This document shows positions 45,319 through 55,300 of a DNA stretch of 64,000 nucleotides, piece by piece. Under the pieces are notes generated by a model that made no database searches, was not told where the DNA came from, and saw nothing but the letters and a program-made list of their open reading frames with translations. A program made the translations under genes and the position numbers. Source of the stretch: Cellulomonas sp. ES6 (GTDB lineage Bacteria > Actinomycetota > Actinomycetes > Actinomycetales > Cellulomonadaceae); NCBI RefSeq assembly GCF_030053835.1, contig NZ_CP125655.1, forward strand, positions 3,410,001 to 3,474,000, in the 5' to 3' direction. Within the stretch, counting starts at the first letter, position 1; every line of letters starts with the position of its first letter.

Positions 45319-45938
45319 GCACCGTGCTCGACTGGCGACTCCTCTCCGAGGTCTTCATCACCCTGTTCGTCATCATGGACCCGCCCGGGACGGTGCCGAT
45401 CTTCCTCGGCCTGACCGGGGCGATGACCCGGCAGCAGCGCAACCGCGCCGCCCGGCAGGCGATCCTCGTGGCGTTCGGCGTCATCCTGGTGTTCGCGGTC
45501 TTCGGGCAGAGCCTGCTGTCGTACATGCACATCTCGCTGCCCGCCCTGCAGGCGTCCGGCGGCCTGCTGCTGCTCCTCGTCGCGATGGAGCTGCTGACCG
45601 GCAAGGCCGAGGAGCCGCAGCCCTCCGGCAACTCCAAGGTGAACGTCGCGCTGGTCCCGCTGGGCACCCCGCTGCTCGCCGGCCCCGGCGCCATCGTCGC
45701 GGTGATGGTGTTCGTCCAGCAGTCCGACGGGACGCTCGCCGACTGGCTCGCGATCGCGCTCGGCATCGTGCTGGTGCACGTCTGCCTGTGGCTGGCCATG
45801 CGGTTCGCCGGGTTCATCCACCGGCTGCTGGGGGACTCCGGGACCACGCTCGTGACGCGCATCGCGGGACTGCTGCTGGCCGCCATCGCCGTGCAGCTCG
45901 TCGCCGACGCGGTCGTGGCGTTCGTCCAGGCCGCCTGA
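45315..45938 (+). CDS. MarC-family integral membrane protein
   Basis: 207 aa with six hydrophobic segments. Typical MarC/UPF0056 features are FVIMDPPGTVPIFLGLTG at the start, SLPALQASGGLLLLLVAMEL in the middle and LVPLGTPLLAGPGAI. The function is not settled; the name comes from the mar locus but a role in drug resistance was not upheld. Start overlaps the PHP gene. The DUF2236 gene follows 55 bp later under its own promoter. Confidence 0.92.
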   Translation: MSTVLDWRLLSEVFITLFVIMDPPGTVPIFLGLTGAMTRQQRNRAARQAILVAFGVILVFAVFGQSLLSYMHISLPALQASGGLLLLLVAMELLTGKAEEPQPSGNSKVNVALVPLGTPLLAGPGAIVAVMVFVQQSDGTLADWLAIALGIVLVHVCLWLAMRFAGFIHRLLGDSGTTLVTRIAGLLLAAIAVQLVADAVVAFVQAA

Positions 45939-45993
45939 CCCGCAGCCCGGTGCCGCCGTGGCGCCGGGGCGCGCGCCGTACGAGGATCGGCGC

Positions 45994-46875
45994 GTGACCA
46001 CCTCCACCACGACCCTGCGGGGCCGGCTCGGCGACGAGCTGTTCGCCCGCGTCGCCGGCCCGCGCGGGGCCCAGGTCCGCGAGCGGATCCACGCGACGCC
46101 CGGGCCGCGGTGGTTCGGTCCCGACGACGCGATCCGGCGGGTGCACGCCGACGCGTCGATGTTCGTCGGCGGGCTGACGGCCCTGCTCCTGCAGTCCTGG
46201 CACCCGCTGGCGATGGCGGCGGTCGCCGCGCACTCCGGGTACCGGTCCGACCCGTGGGGGCGGCTGCAGCGCACCAGCACCTTCCTGGCCGTGACGACGT
46301 TCGGCACCGCCGAGCACGCGCAGCAGGCCGTCGACACCGTCCGCGGCATCCACGACCGCGTCACCGGCACGACGCCCGACGGCCTGCCGTACGCCGCCTC
46401 GGACCCGCACCTGCTGCGGTGGGTGCACGTCACCGAGGCCCACGCGTTCCTCACGGCGCACCAGCGGTACGGCGCCCGGCCGCTCGACGCCGCCGGCTGC
46501 GACGCGTACGTGGCGCAGGGCGCCCGGGTCGCGCGGGCGCTCGGGGCCACCGACGTGCCCGACACCGTGGCGGGCCTGCGCGCGACGCTCGACGCGTACG
46601 TGCCCGAGCTGCGCGGCACGCCCGAGGCGCGGGAGGCCGCGGAGTTCCTGCTCGCGCGGCCGCCGGTCCCCGCCGCCGCGCTCCCGCCGTACCGGGTGCT
46701 CTCCGCCGCGGCGATCGGGCTGCTGCCCCGCGCCGCGCGCGCACCGCTCGGCCTGCCCGACCGCGCGTGGCTCGACGCGACGCTCGCCGACGCGGGCGGC
46801 CGTCTCGTCACCCGGCTCGTGCGGTGGGCGCTCGCGACGACACCGCCGCCGCCGACGGCCGACGCCGCGCGCTGA
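45994..46875 (+). CDS. DUF2236 / MpaB-like oxygenase family protein
   Basis: 293 aa, alpha-helical. Conserved family features are RRVHADASMFVGGLTALLLQ, HPLAMAAVAAHSGYRSDPWG, TTFGTAEHAQQAVDTVRGIH and LRWVHVTEAHAFLTAHQRYG. In latex-clearing and MpaB' relatives the histidines bind heme or metal; whether this protein does is unknown. GTG 45994 lies 6 nt after GAGGAT (leaderless). It converges on the DEAD-box gene. Confidence 0.88.
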   Translation: MTTSTTTLRGRLGDELFARVAGPRGAQVRERIHATPGPRWFGPDDAIRRVHADASMFVGGLTALLLQSWHPLAMAAVAAHSGYRSDPWGRLQRTSTFLAVTTFGTAEHAQQAVDTVRGIHDRVTGTTPDGLPYAASDPHLLRWVHVTEAHAFLTAHQRYGARPLDAAGCDAYVAQGARVARALGATDVPDTVAGLRATLDAYVPELRGTPEAREAAEFLLARPPVPAAALPPYRVLSAAAIGLLPRAARAPLGLPDRAWLDATLADAGGRLVTRLVRWALATTPPPPTADAAR

Positions 46876-46889
46876 GCGGGCGCCACGAC

Positions 46890-46928
46890 GACACGAGGGC
46901 GCCCCGCCGTGCCGGCGGGGCGCCCTCG
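46890..46928. terminator. Bidirectional terminator, 17-bp stem
   Basis: Perfect 17-bp arms (46890-46906, 46912-46928) around a 5-nt loop, 15 bp after the DUF2236 stop and 37 bp after the DEAD-box stop on the other strand. Confidence 0.85.
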
Positions 46929-46964
46929 TGCGTGCGGGCCTCGGCCCTCGTGCGTGTGCGGGCG

Positions 46965-48650
46965 TCAGCCCTCGGCCGGGGCCGCGGCCCCCTGCTCGCC
47001 CGCCGGGCGGCCACCGCGGGTGCGGCGGCGGTTGCGCCGGCGCCGGGGCGCGGTGCCCTCCTCGCCGTGCCCCTCCGGGCGGTCGCCGGCCGGGCGCTCG
47101 CCCGCACCGGTCGCCTCGGCGGCGGCGCCCTCCGGGGCCCGCTCGTCCGAGCCGTGCCGGCGGGTGCGCTGCCGCCCGCCGTCCCGGCCGCTCTCGCGCC
47201 GGCCGTCGCGGGCGCCGTCACGGCCGCCGTCGCGACCCCGGCCGCCGGCGTCGCCGCGGCCGGAGGTGTGGCGCTTGCCGGTCTCGCCCAGGTCCTCGAG
47301 CACCTCGGCGTCGAGGCCCTCGCGGGTCCGCTTCGAGCGCGGCAGGCGACCGGTCGTGCCCTCGGGGATGCCGAGGTCGGTGTACAGGTGCGGCGAGCTG
47401 GAGTACGTCTCCTGCGGCTCCGGGAAGCCGAGCTCCAGCGCCTTGTCGATGAGCGACCAGCGCGGCAGGTCGTCCCAGTCGACGAACGTCACCGCGGTGC
47501 CCTTGTGCCCGGCGCGGCCGGTGCGGCCGGTGCGGTGCAGGTAGGTCTTCTCGTCCTCGGGGCACTGGTAGTTGACGACGTGCGTCACGTCGTCCACGTC
47601 GATGCCGCGCGCCGCGACGTCCGTGGCGACCAGCACGTCGACCTTGCCGTTGCGGAACGCCCGCAGCGCCTGCTCGCGGGCGCCCTGCCCGAGGTCGCCG
47701 TGCAGCGCCCCGGCGGCGAACCCGCGCTCGATCAGCTCGTCGGCGACCTTCGCGGCCGTGCGCTTGGTGCGCGCGAACACGATGGTCAGCCCGCGGCCCT
47801 CGGCCTGGAGCAGCCGCGCCAGCACCTCGACCTTGTCGAGCGCGTGCGCGCGGTAGACGACCTGCTTGATGTTCTTGACGGTCTTGCCGACGTCGTCGGG
47901 CTCGCTCGCCCGGATGTGCGTCGGCTGCGTCATGTAGCGGCGGGCCATCGCGACGACGGCGCCGGGCATGGTCGCCGAGAACAGCATCGTGTGCCGCGAG
48001 GCGGGCGTGCGGGCCAGCAGCTTCTCGACGTCGGGCAGGAACCCGAGGTCCAGCATCTCGTCGGCCTCGTCCAGCACGACGCAGCGCACGCGCGTCAGGT
48101 CCAGGTGGCCCTGGTTCATCAGGTCGATCATGCGGCCCGGCGTCCCGACGACGACCTCGACGCCGCGCTGCAGCATCTCGATCTGCGGCTCGTACGCGCG
48201 GCCGCCGTAGAGCAGCGCGATGCGCACGGAGCGGCGCTTCGACGCCGTCTCCAGGTCGCCCGCCACCTGCACGGCGAGCTCGCGGGTCGGCACCACGACG
48301 AGCGCCTGCGGCTTGCCGGGCGCGGGCAGGGTGTCGAAGCCCTCCTCGCCGGGGGCGACGACGCGGTGCAGCAGCGGGACGCCGAAGCCCAGCGTCTTGC
48401 CGGTGCCGGTCTTGGCCTGGCCGATGATGTCGTGGCCGGACAGCGCGACCGGCAGGGTCATCGCCTGGATCGGGAACGGCGCGGTGATGCCGGCGTCCGC
48501 CAGGGCCGCCACGATCTCGGGGCGGACGTCGAAGTCGGCGAACGTCACGTCCTGGGCCTGGACGGACGCGGCGGTGCGGGTGTCGATGGTCTCCACCGCG
48601 ACGTCCTCGGGCGCGAGGCCGGCGTCGGTGGTGGGTTCGGTCGAGGTCAC
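46965..48650 (-). CDS. DEAD-box RNA helicase
   Basis: 561 aa. All helicase motifs are visible: Q motif region TAPFPIQAMTLP, I AKTGTGKT, Ia PTRELAVQV, GG, Ib TPGRM, II VLDEADEM, III SATMP, IV VFARTKR, V ATDVAARGID, VI HRTGRTGRAG. From about residue 460 the tail is Arg/Gly/Asp-rich and disordered, as in RhlE/DeaD-like proteins that bind RNA. It likely unwinds rRNA or mRNA structure. GTG 48650 has gaagag; a 6-bp hairpin lies just upstream and the leader may be ~190 nt long. Confidence 0.94.
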   Translation of the reverse strand: MTSTEPTTDAGLAPEDVAVETIDTRTAASVQAQDVTFADFDVRPEIVAALADAGITAPFPIQAMTLPVALSGHDIIGQAKTGTGKTLGFGVPLLHRVVAPGEEGFDTLPAPGKPQALVVVPTRELAVQVAGDLETASKRRSVRIALLYGGRAYEPQIEMLQRGVEVVVGTPGRMIDLMNQGHLDLTRVRCVVLDEADEMLDLGFLPDVEKLLARTPASRHTMLFSATMPGAVVAMARRYMTQPTHIRASEPDDVGKTVKNIKQVVYRAHALDKVEVLARLLQAEGRGLTIVFARTKRTAAKVADELIERGFAAGALHGDLGQGAREQALRAFRNGKVDVLVATDVAARGIDVDDVTHVVNYQCPEDEKTYLHRTGRTGRAGHKGTAVTFVDWDDLPRWSLIDKALELGFPEPQETYSSSPHLYTDLGIPEGTTGRLPRSKRTREGLDAEVLEDLGETGKRHTSGRGDAGGRGRDGGRDGARDGRRESGRDGGRQRTRRHGSDERAPEGAAAEATGAGERPAGDRPEGHGEEGTAPRRRRNRRRTRGGRPAGEQGAAAPAEG

Positions 48651-48846
48651 GGACTGCTCTTCACTCGTGAAGGTGGCGTGCCGCGCGCCGCACCCGGGAC
48701 CGGGCAGCGGCGGGCATCGCCACGGATGGTCCGGCAGCCGATCGTGCAGGTCAGTCGAGGGCGGTCCGGACGCCCTGGGGGCGTCGCGACGCGCTCGGAG
48801 CACCGAGGTCGAGACGACCGGGCAACCGATGTACACCCCGATGATA
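48651..48846 (-). promoter_or_regulatory. Probable long leader of the DEAD-box gene
   Basis: A TATCAT -10 box (48846-48841 on the minus strand) implies a leader of about 190 nt. Near its end cttcac and gtgaag (48659-48672) form a 6-bp hairpin that covers part of the ribosome-binding region. The rest of the gap holds no gene that I can see. Confidence 0.4.
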
Positions 48847-48905
48847 CGCACCCGCCCCGGCGGCGCGCCGGAGCGGGGCGGGTCGCGGCGCGTCCGGCCC
48901 CCGCG

Positions 48906-48988
48906 CGGACGCGCCGTCAGGGGTCGAGCGGACGCGCCGTCGGCGGTCGACCGGACGCGCCGTCAGGGGTCTGCGCGGACGCGCCGTC
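48906..48988. repeat. 23-24-bp tandem repeat after the MFS gene
   Basis: Four copies of cggacgcgccgtc start at 48906, 48929, 48952 and 48976, with related sequence between. The last copy contains the MFS stop codon (48987). It may act as a terminator array or be slippage product. Confidence 0.75.
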
Positions 48989-50318
48989 AGCGGGCCGCGG
49001 GTGCGGCCGCCGCGGCGGGTGCCGTGGTGCCGTCCGCCGCGCCGCCGGGCCGCGCGGCCGCCGCGCCGCCGGCCGGCACCCCCGCCGGGCCGGTGGCGTC
49101 GGTCTCCTCCGCCGCCGCGTCGAGCGCCGCGGTGAGCCGGCGCTGCTGCGTCGCGGCCAGCACCAGCGCCAGGGCGGTCGCGGTCACCGTCACGGCGAAC
49201 GCCGCCCGGTGCCCGTGCACGTCGGCGAGCCGGCCCGCGACCGTCGAGCCCACGGCGTACCCGATGCCGGTGGCCGACGCGAGCGCCGTCATCGCCGCTC
49301 CCGTCCGCCCGGGCGGGACGACGCGCTCACCCAGGGAGAACACCGCGATCATGTACGGCGCGATGGCGCAGCCGAGCACGGCCACCGCGGCGGTCAGCGC
49401 CGGCAGCGTGCCCACGAGCAGCAGCGGCCAGGACAGCAGGACCATCGCGGCGGCCGCGGCGAGCACCCGCCGCTGCTGGCCCACGCGGGCCGGGATGAAC
49501 GCGGTGCCGATGCCCGCGAGCGCGCTGCCGATGCCGAGCACCGCGTGCACGAGCCCCGCGAGCCCGGGCTGCCCGGCCTGCGTCGCGAGCACCGTCGTGC
49601 CGGTCTGCGTGGCGCCGAACAGGACCCCGACCGCGGACTGCGCCACCACGAGGACGGCGAACGCCCCGGTGAGCAGGCGGCCGGACGGCCGCGTGTGCGG
49701 TCCGGAGACCGTGCGGCGCGCGGTCGGGTGGAGGGCGAACGCCGTCCCGAACACCGCGAGCAGCGCCGCGGCGGTCAGCAGGGCGCCCGCCGGGGACAGC
49801 GCGACGGCCACCAGGCCGACCAGGGCCGGCCCGATCGCGAAGGAGGCCTCGTCGGCCGCGCCCTCGTAGGAGAACGCGGCGTCGACCAGCCGGCGCCGCT
49901 CCGGGCCCGCGTCCGCCGTGATGGACCGCCACCGCACGCGCGCCAGGGGCCCGACCTGGGGCAGGGCGAGCCCGGTGACGGCGGCCACGGTGGCCAGCAC
50001 GGGACCGCTCGCGCCGCCGTCGGCGAGCAGCGGCAGCCCCGTGAGCGCGGCGGCCCCCGCGAGGGACTGCACGAGCACGACCGGTCGCTGGCCGTAGCGG
50101 TCGGCGAGGCCGCCGGCCACGGGCGCGCCCGCGGCGTTGGCGACGGCGAGGCACCCGGCGGCGAGACCGCCGAGGCCGTACCGGCCGGTGGTGGTCGAGA
50201 CGAGCAGGAGGGTGCCCAGCTGGGCCATCGCCATCGGCAGGCGGCCCAGGAAGGCGACGGCCACGTAGGCGGGCCCGGCGAGCCGGAGCAGGCGGGCGTA
50301 GGAGGACAGTGCGGTCAC
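48987..50318 (-). CDS. MFS transporter
   Basis: 443 aa, twelve predicted membrane segments, starting SYARLLRLAGPAYVAVAFLG. The loop 2-3 signature is GGLADRYGQRPVVLVQSLAG. Cytoplasmic loop 6-7 has HPTARRTVSGPHTRPSG, and the C-terminal tail is Ala/Gly-rich. The layout suggests an efflux or sugar-type permease; the substrate is unknown. GTG 50318 has a gagagg site and lies 102 bp from the divergent ferritin-like gene. TAGACT about 80 nt upstream could be its -10. Confidence 0.88.
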   Translation of the reverse strand: MTALSSYARLLRLAGPAYVAVAFLGRLPMAMAQLGTLLLVSTTTGRYGLGGLAAGCLAVANAAGAPVAGGLADRYGQRPVVLVQSLAGAAALTGLPLLADGGASGPVLATVAAVTGLALPQVGPLARVRWRSITADAGPERRRLVDAAFSYEGAADEASFAIGPALVGLVAVALSPAGALLTAAALLAVFGTAFALHPTARRTVSGPHTRPSGRLLTGAFAVLVVAQSAVGVLFGATQTGTTVLATQAGQPGLAGLVHAVLGIGSALAGIGTAFIPARVGQQRRVLAAAAAMVLLSWPLLLVGTLPALTAAVAVLGCAIAPYMIAVFSLGERVVPPGRTGAAMTALASATGIGYAVGSTVAGRLADVHGHRAAFAVTVTATALALVLAATQQRRLTAALDAAAEETDATGPAGVPAGGAAAARPGGAADGTTAPAAAAAPAAR

Positions 50319-50420
50319 GAGGGCCTCTCGGGGTACGTCGGTCCGACGCGCCTCCCCGCCACCAGGTCGCGTCACAGCCCTCAACTGCGCCCAGTCTAGC
50401 CGCGGCGCTACGATGCGCGG

Positions 50421-51152
50421 ATGACCGAGGCCGTTCACGACGCCCACCCGATCGCCGACGCTTCCGACACCGTCGAGCTGCTCGGCCTGGTCGCGCACCT
50501 GCAGCACGTGGCTTTCGGCCGGCTCGCGGAGGACGCCCGCGTGGCGCCCTCGACCGCGCAGCAGCTCGAGCTCAGCCGCCTCGCGGCGGCCGCCGTCACC
50601 CGCCGGGACGCGGTCCTGGAGCGGGTGGTCGAGCTGGGCGGCGACCCCGAGCGGTGCCTCGGGGCGTACGCCCGGCTCATGGAGGACTTCGACTCGCGCA
50701 CGCAGCCGAGCACCTGGTGGGAGCGGCTGCTGCGGTCCTACGTCGCCGACGGGGTGTCGGACGACTTCTGCCGGATCGCGGCCGCCGCCGTCGACCCGCG
50801 GTCCCGCGCCCTGCTGCTCGAGGTGCTCGACGACGCGGCCCACGAGGACCTCGCGGTCGGCGAGCTCGAGGCGGCGGGTGCCCAGGACGAGGTGCTCGTG
50901 TCGCGGCTCGCGCTGTGGGGCCGGCGGCTCGTCGGCGAGGCGCTGGGCGTCGTGCAGCAGGCGATGGCCGCGCACCCGGGCCTCGGGCGTCTCGTGACCC
51001 GGCGTGCACCGGGCGAGGCGACCGCCGGGGCGCCGGCGGACGAGGCCGCGCCCGCGGCGCCCGAGGAGGACGCCGCCGCACCCGCCCGGCTGTTCGGCGA
51101 GCTGACCGCGGAGCACACCCGCCGGATGTCGCGCCTGGGCCTGACGGCCTGA
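50421..51152 (+). CDS. Ferritin-like-fold protein (MiaE-like group)
   Basis: 243 aa, mostly helical four-helix-bundle type. VELLGLVAHLQHVAFGRLAE, EDFDSRTQPSTWWERLLRSY and VLDDAAHEDLAVGELEAAG match the actinobacterial ferritin-like proteins related to tRNA hydroxylase MiaE. Possible iron ligands are Glu/His in HLQH and DAAHED. The usual neighbours (DEAD helicase, DUF3107, TetR, AdnAB) are all here. ATG 50421 is 6 nt after TACGAT, leaderless. Function not established. Confidence 0.82.
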   Translation: MTEAVHDAHPIADASDTVELLGLVAHLQHVAFGRLAEDARVAPSTAQQLELSRLAAAAVTRRDAVLERVVELGGDPERCLGAYARLMEDFDSRTQPSTWWERLLRSYVADGVSDDFCRIAAAAVDPRSRALLLEVLDDAAHEDLAVGELEAAGAQDEVLVSRLALWGRRLVGEALGVVQQAMAAHPGLGRLVTRRAPGEATAGAPADEAAPAAPEEDAAAPARLFGELTAEHTRRMSRLGLTA

Positions 51153-51194
51153 CCGGGCGGCCGGGAGCCGCGCTCCCGTCCGCCCCCGCCGACG

Positions 51195-51236
51195 ACGACG
51201 CCCCCGGCACCTCGCGCGAGGTGCCGGGGGCGTCGT
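51195..51236. terminator. 42-bp perfect palindrome, bidirectional terminator
   Basis: Two 21-bp arms (51195-51215, 51216-51236) meet without spacer, between the convergent ferritin-like and DUF3107 genes. A folded RNA would need to open a few central pairs. Confidence 0.8.
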
Positions 51237-51263
51237 GCTGCGGGGCCGGTCCGCCCCGCCGGG

Positions 51264-51488
51264 TCAGAGGGCGCCGAAGCCGACGCGGCCCTTCGACTCC
51301 GTGCCGATCTCGACGTAGCCGATCGACGCCGACGGCACGACGACGCGCCGCCCGCGGGTGTCGACGAGCTCCAGGACGGGCTTGCCTGTGAGGGCCTCGG
51401 TGACGGCGGCGGTGACCTCGTCGGCGGTCTGGTCCGACTCGATCACCAGCTCGCGCGGCAGGTTCTGCACCCCGATCGTGATGTCCAC
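51264..51488 (-). CDS. DUF3107 protein, 74 aa
   Basis: Small protein: DITIGVQNLPRELVIESDQT, then TADEVTAAVTEALTGKP, RRVVVPSASIGYVEIG and ESKGRVGFG. This matches DUF3107, the mycobacterial TB9.4 (Rv3208A) family, encoded next to a TetR gene there as here. The function is unknown. GTG 51488 follows gaggag and lies 43 bp after the TetR stop, so probably the same transcript. Confidence 0.92.
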   Translation of the reverse strand: MDITIGVQNLPRELVIESDQTADEVTAAVTEALTGKPVLELVDTRGRRVVVPSASIGYVEIGTESKGRVGFGAL

Positions 51489-51531
51489 GCTGGTCGTCTC
51501 CTCGCTCGTCCGGATGTGCTGCCTCGTCATC

Positions 51532-52227
51532 CTAGGCCGGGCGGGCGTCGTCGCCGCCCTGCTGCGGCTCCCGTTCGCCCTCGGCCGACAGGCCCGGGAC
51601 GAACCCGGCCACGCCGCCCCACGCGAGCCGGGCGACGAGCGACGCCGTCTCGCGCGCCGACGGCGGCCCCGGCGTGCGCAGCCGCCGCGTCGCCGCCTCC
51701 TGCGCGATCGCCGCGACGCTGGGGGCCAGCAGCGCGGCGGTCGCGTGCGGGACGCCGGCCACGCCGGAGAGCACGGCCTCGACGCGGCTCGTGACGACCG
51801 CCGTGGCGCGCTCGACGCGCGCCCGGACGCCGTCGTCGTGGCGGACGTCCGACTCGAACAGCAGCGCGGAGGACTCCCCGGCGCGGTCCACGAAGTCGAG
51901 GTAGGCCCGGACCACGCCGGTGATCACGGCCCGGGCGTCGTGCGGCCGGACCTCGCCGGCTGGGTGCTCGGCGACCGCGGCGTCGACGGCGGACAGCAGC
52001 TCCTCGCCCCGGGCGTCGACGACCGTCAGGTACAGGTCGAGCTTGGAGGGGAAGTGCCGGTAGAGCACGGGCTTGCTGACCTCGGCCCGCTCGGCGATGT
52101 CGTCCATCGACACGTGGTGGAAGCCCTCGGACGTGAACAGCTCCTGCGCGATGCGCAGCACCTGCGCGCGACGCAGGGCCCGGGGCATGCGCACCGGTCG
52201 GCCGCGGCCGGTCGGGGGCTGGTCCAT
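51532..52227 (-). CDS. TetR-family regulator
   Basis: 231 aa. N-terminal TetR helix-turn-helix: LRIAQELFTSEGFHHVSMDD, IAERAEVSKPVLYRHFPSK. The C-terminal domain is an all-helical ligand domain with VVRAYLDFVDRAGESSALL. It corresponds in position to mycobacterial Rv3208. ATG 52227 lies 6 nt after TATCAT (leaderless). It is divergent from adnA across 143 bp, so control of adnAB or of its own gene and DUF3107 are both possible. Confidence 0.92.
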   Translation of the reverse strand: MDQPPTGRGRPVRMPRALRRAQVLRIAQELFTSEGFHHVSMDDIAERAEVSKPVLYRHFPSKLDLYLTVVDARGEELLSAVDAAVAEHPAGEVRPHDARAVITGVVRAYLDFVDRAGESSALLFESDVRHDDGVRARVERATAVVTSRVEAVLSGVAGVPHATAALLAPSVAAIAQEAATRRLRTPGPPSARETASLVARLAWGGVAGFVPGLSAEGEREPQQGGDDARPA

Positions 52228-52370
52228 CGGGCGATGATAGCCAGCGGCCCCCGGCGGGAACCGGCCGTCTCGCGACGGTCGCGGGGACCCCGGGCCGGGG
52301 TCCGTCGCGCGCCTGCTCCGGGGTCGCAGCGGTGCCCGCGGGTGTCGGTGGGGTGTGATGGGATCGGGCC

Positions 52371-55300
52371 GTGACCGTGACACCCGCCGCCCCGCCCGGC
52401 CCCGCCGGCCTGCGCCTGGTGCGGCCGGTGCTGGCGGACGTGCCGCCCCCCGTGCGGCTCGGTGCGGACCAGCGTGCGGTGGTGCAGCGGCTGCTCACCG
52501 GAGGCGACCGCGCGCTGCTCGCCGTCGGCGCCGCGGGGACGGGCAAGACCCTGCTGGCGGTCGAGGCCGTGGCCGCGGCGCTCGGGGCCGACGACGACGC
52601 CCTGCTGCCGTCACCCGGCACCCCGTCGCCGGACGAGGTGCTCGTGCTCGCGGCGGGCCGGCGTGCCGCGGCCGAGCTGCGCGACCGGATCGGTGCGCGC
52701 GTCCGCCGCACCACCGGCCAGGCGATGGTGCGCACCGCCGCGTCGGCCGCGTTCGCCGTGCTGCGCTCGCGGGCCGCGCTGCTCGGCGAGCCCGCGCCGA
52801 CGCTGATCTCCGGGCCGGAGCAGGACCTGGCGCTGGCCGAGCTGCTCGCGGGCCACGCCGCCGGCGAGGGCGTGCCGCTGCGGTGGCCCGCGGGCGTCCC
52901 CGAGGACGCGCTGACGCTGCGGGCGTTCCGCGGCGAGCTGCGCGACCTCCTCATGCGGGCGGCCGAGCGGGGCGTCGGACCGGACGGGCTCGCCGCGCTC
53001 GGGGAGCGGCACGGGCGCCCCGAGTGGGTGGCCGCGGCCACCCTGTACGCCGAGTACCTGGACGTCACGACGCTGCGCGCGGGCACGCCCGACGCGGGGG
53101 CCCGGCACGACCCGGCGACGGTGGTGGAGGAGGCCGCCGAGGCGCTGCGGGCGTGGGACGAGGAGCTGCCGGGCCGGCCGCGGCCGCGCTGGCGCCTCGT
53201 GGTCGTGGACGACTACCAGGAGGCGACGGAGGCCACCGCGCGGCTGCTGCGCGTGCTCCAGGACGACGGGGCGAGGCTGCTGCTGCTCGCCGACCCCGAC
53301 GAGGCGGTGCAGACGTTCCGCGGCGCCACGCCCGCGCTGGTCGGTCGCGCCGACGCCGACGGGGACGGGCCGGGCGAGCTCGGCGCGCACCGCATGGTGC
53401 TCGAGTCCGTCCGGCGCCACGGCCCCGCCCTGCGCGAGGTCGCCGGACGGGTGTCGCAGCGCGTGGCCGTCGTCGGCGGGGCGGCGCACCGCCGGGCGGT
53501 CCCGGTCGCGCCCCTGGACGGGAGCGGTCCGGGCGGAGGGGGCGCCGCCGCGGCGGACGACGGCGGGCCGCGGGCCGGCGGCAGCAGGCCGGGCGCGCCT
53601 CGCGACCTGGTGCGCACCGCGGTGCTCCCCGGCCCCGCGCAGGAGGCCGCCTGGATCGCCCACGCCCTGCGCCGGGCGCACCTCGAGGACGGCACGCCCT
53701 GGGCCGAGATGGCCGTGGTCGCCCGGTCGGGTGCGCAGGTGACCGCGCTGCGCCGGGCGCTCGGGTCCGCGTCCGTGCCGGTCGCCGTGGTGGGCAGCGA
53801 CGTGCCGCTGCGTGACGAGCCCGCGGTGCGGCCGCTGCTCGACGCGCTGCGCTGCGTCCTCGGCGCCGACCGCTCGGGCCGGGCGGACCTGGCGGACCGC
53901 GCGGACGGGACGGGTGACGGCCTCGCGCTCGACGCCGGGCTCGCGGCGCGCCTGTGCTGCTCGCCGCTGGGCGGCATGGACGCCGTGGGCCTGCGGCGGC
54001 TGCGGCGAGCGCTGCGCCAGGAGGAGGTCGGCGCGGGCGGCGGCCGGCCGAGCGACGAGCTGCTGGTCGAGGCCCTCGCGTCCCCCGGTCGGGCGGCCAC
54101 GCTGCCGCCGGCCGTGCGCCGCCCGGTGGTCCGGCTCGCCGGCGTGCTCGCGGCCGGGCGCGCGGCCGCCGCCGACCCGGGCGCCGACGCGCAGACCGTC
54201 CTGTGGGCGCTGTGGGAGGCGTCCGGGCTCGCGGACCCGTGGCGCCGGGCGGCGCTGGCCGGCGGGCCGGGCGGCGCGCGGGCGGACCGGGACCTGGACG
54301 CGGTCCTCGCGCTGTTCCGGGCCGCCGAGACGTTCGTGGACCGGATGCCGCAGGCCCGGGCCGCGGCGTTCCTGGAGTGGGTGGAGGCGCAGGAGCTGCC
54401 GTCCGACACCATCGCGGCGCGGGCCCGCCGGGACGCCGTCGCCGTGCTGACCCCGGCGGGTGCCGCGGGCCGCGAGTGGGACGTCGTCGCCGTCGCCGGC
54501 GTCCAGGAGGGCGTGTGGCCGGACCTGCGGCTGCGCGACTCGCTGCTCGGGTCGCAGGCCCTCGTCGACGTGCTGGCGGGCCGTGCCGCCCCCGGGTCCG
54601 GCACCGGGGGACCCGACGTGGGCGCGGCGCGCGCCGCCGTGCTCGCCGACGAGCTGCGCTCCTTCCACGTCGCGGTCACCCGGGCGCGCCGGGTGCTGCT
54701 CGTCACGGCCGTGTCCGACGAGGACGACCAGCCGTCGCCGTTCCTCGACCTCGTCGAGCCGTGCGACGAGGACGACGACCCGCGCCGGACGTCCGCGCCC
54801 GCCCCGCTCGACCTGCGCGGGCTCGTGGCGGGGCTGCGGGCGCGGCTGGAGGACGCGGTCCGGCGGGGCGAGCCGGACGAGGGGGCCGCGGTCGTGCTCG
54901 CGCGGCTCGCCGACGCCGGGGTGCCCGGGGCCGACCCGGACCAGTGGCACGGGCTCGCCGAGCCGTCGAGCGACGCCCCGCTGTGGCCGGAGGGGCAGCG
55001 GGTCCCCGTCTCCCCGTCGCGCGTCGAGACGGCGGGCACCTGCACGCTGCGCTGGGCGCTCGAGGCCGCCGGGGGCACCGCGCCGAGCAGCACCCGGCAG
55101 TCGCTGGGGACGCTCGTGCACGCCCTCGCGCAGACGTTCCCGCGCGGCGGCCGGGAGGAGATGCTCGCGGAGCTCGACCGCCGGTGGCCGGAGCTCGGGC
55201 TCGGCTCGGGGTGGCCCGCGACGCTCGAGAGGCGACGGGCGGAGGCGATGGTGGCGCGGCTCGCCGGCTACCTGGCGACCGCGGCTGAGCCGCTGGCCGT

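Noticed and set aside
46110..50399. 1429-codon plus-strand open frame
   Set aside because: Shadow of the DUF2236, DEAD-box and MFS genes; low-complexity composition.
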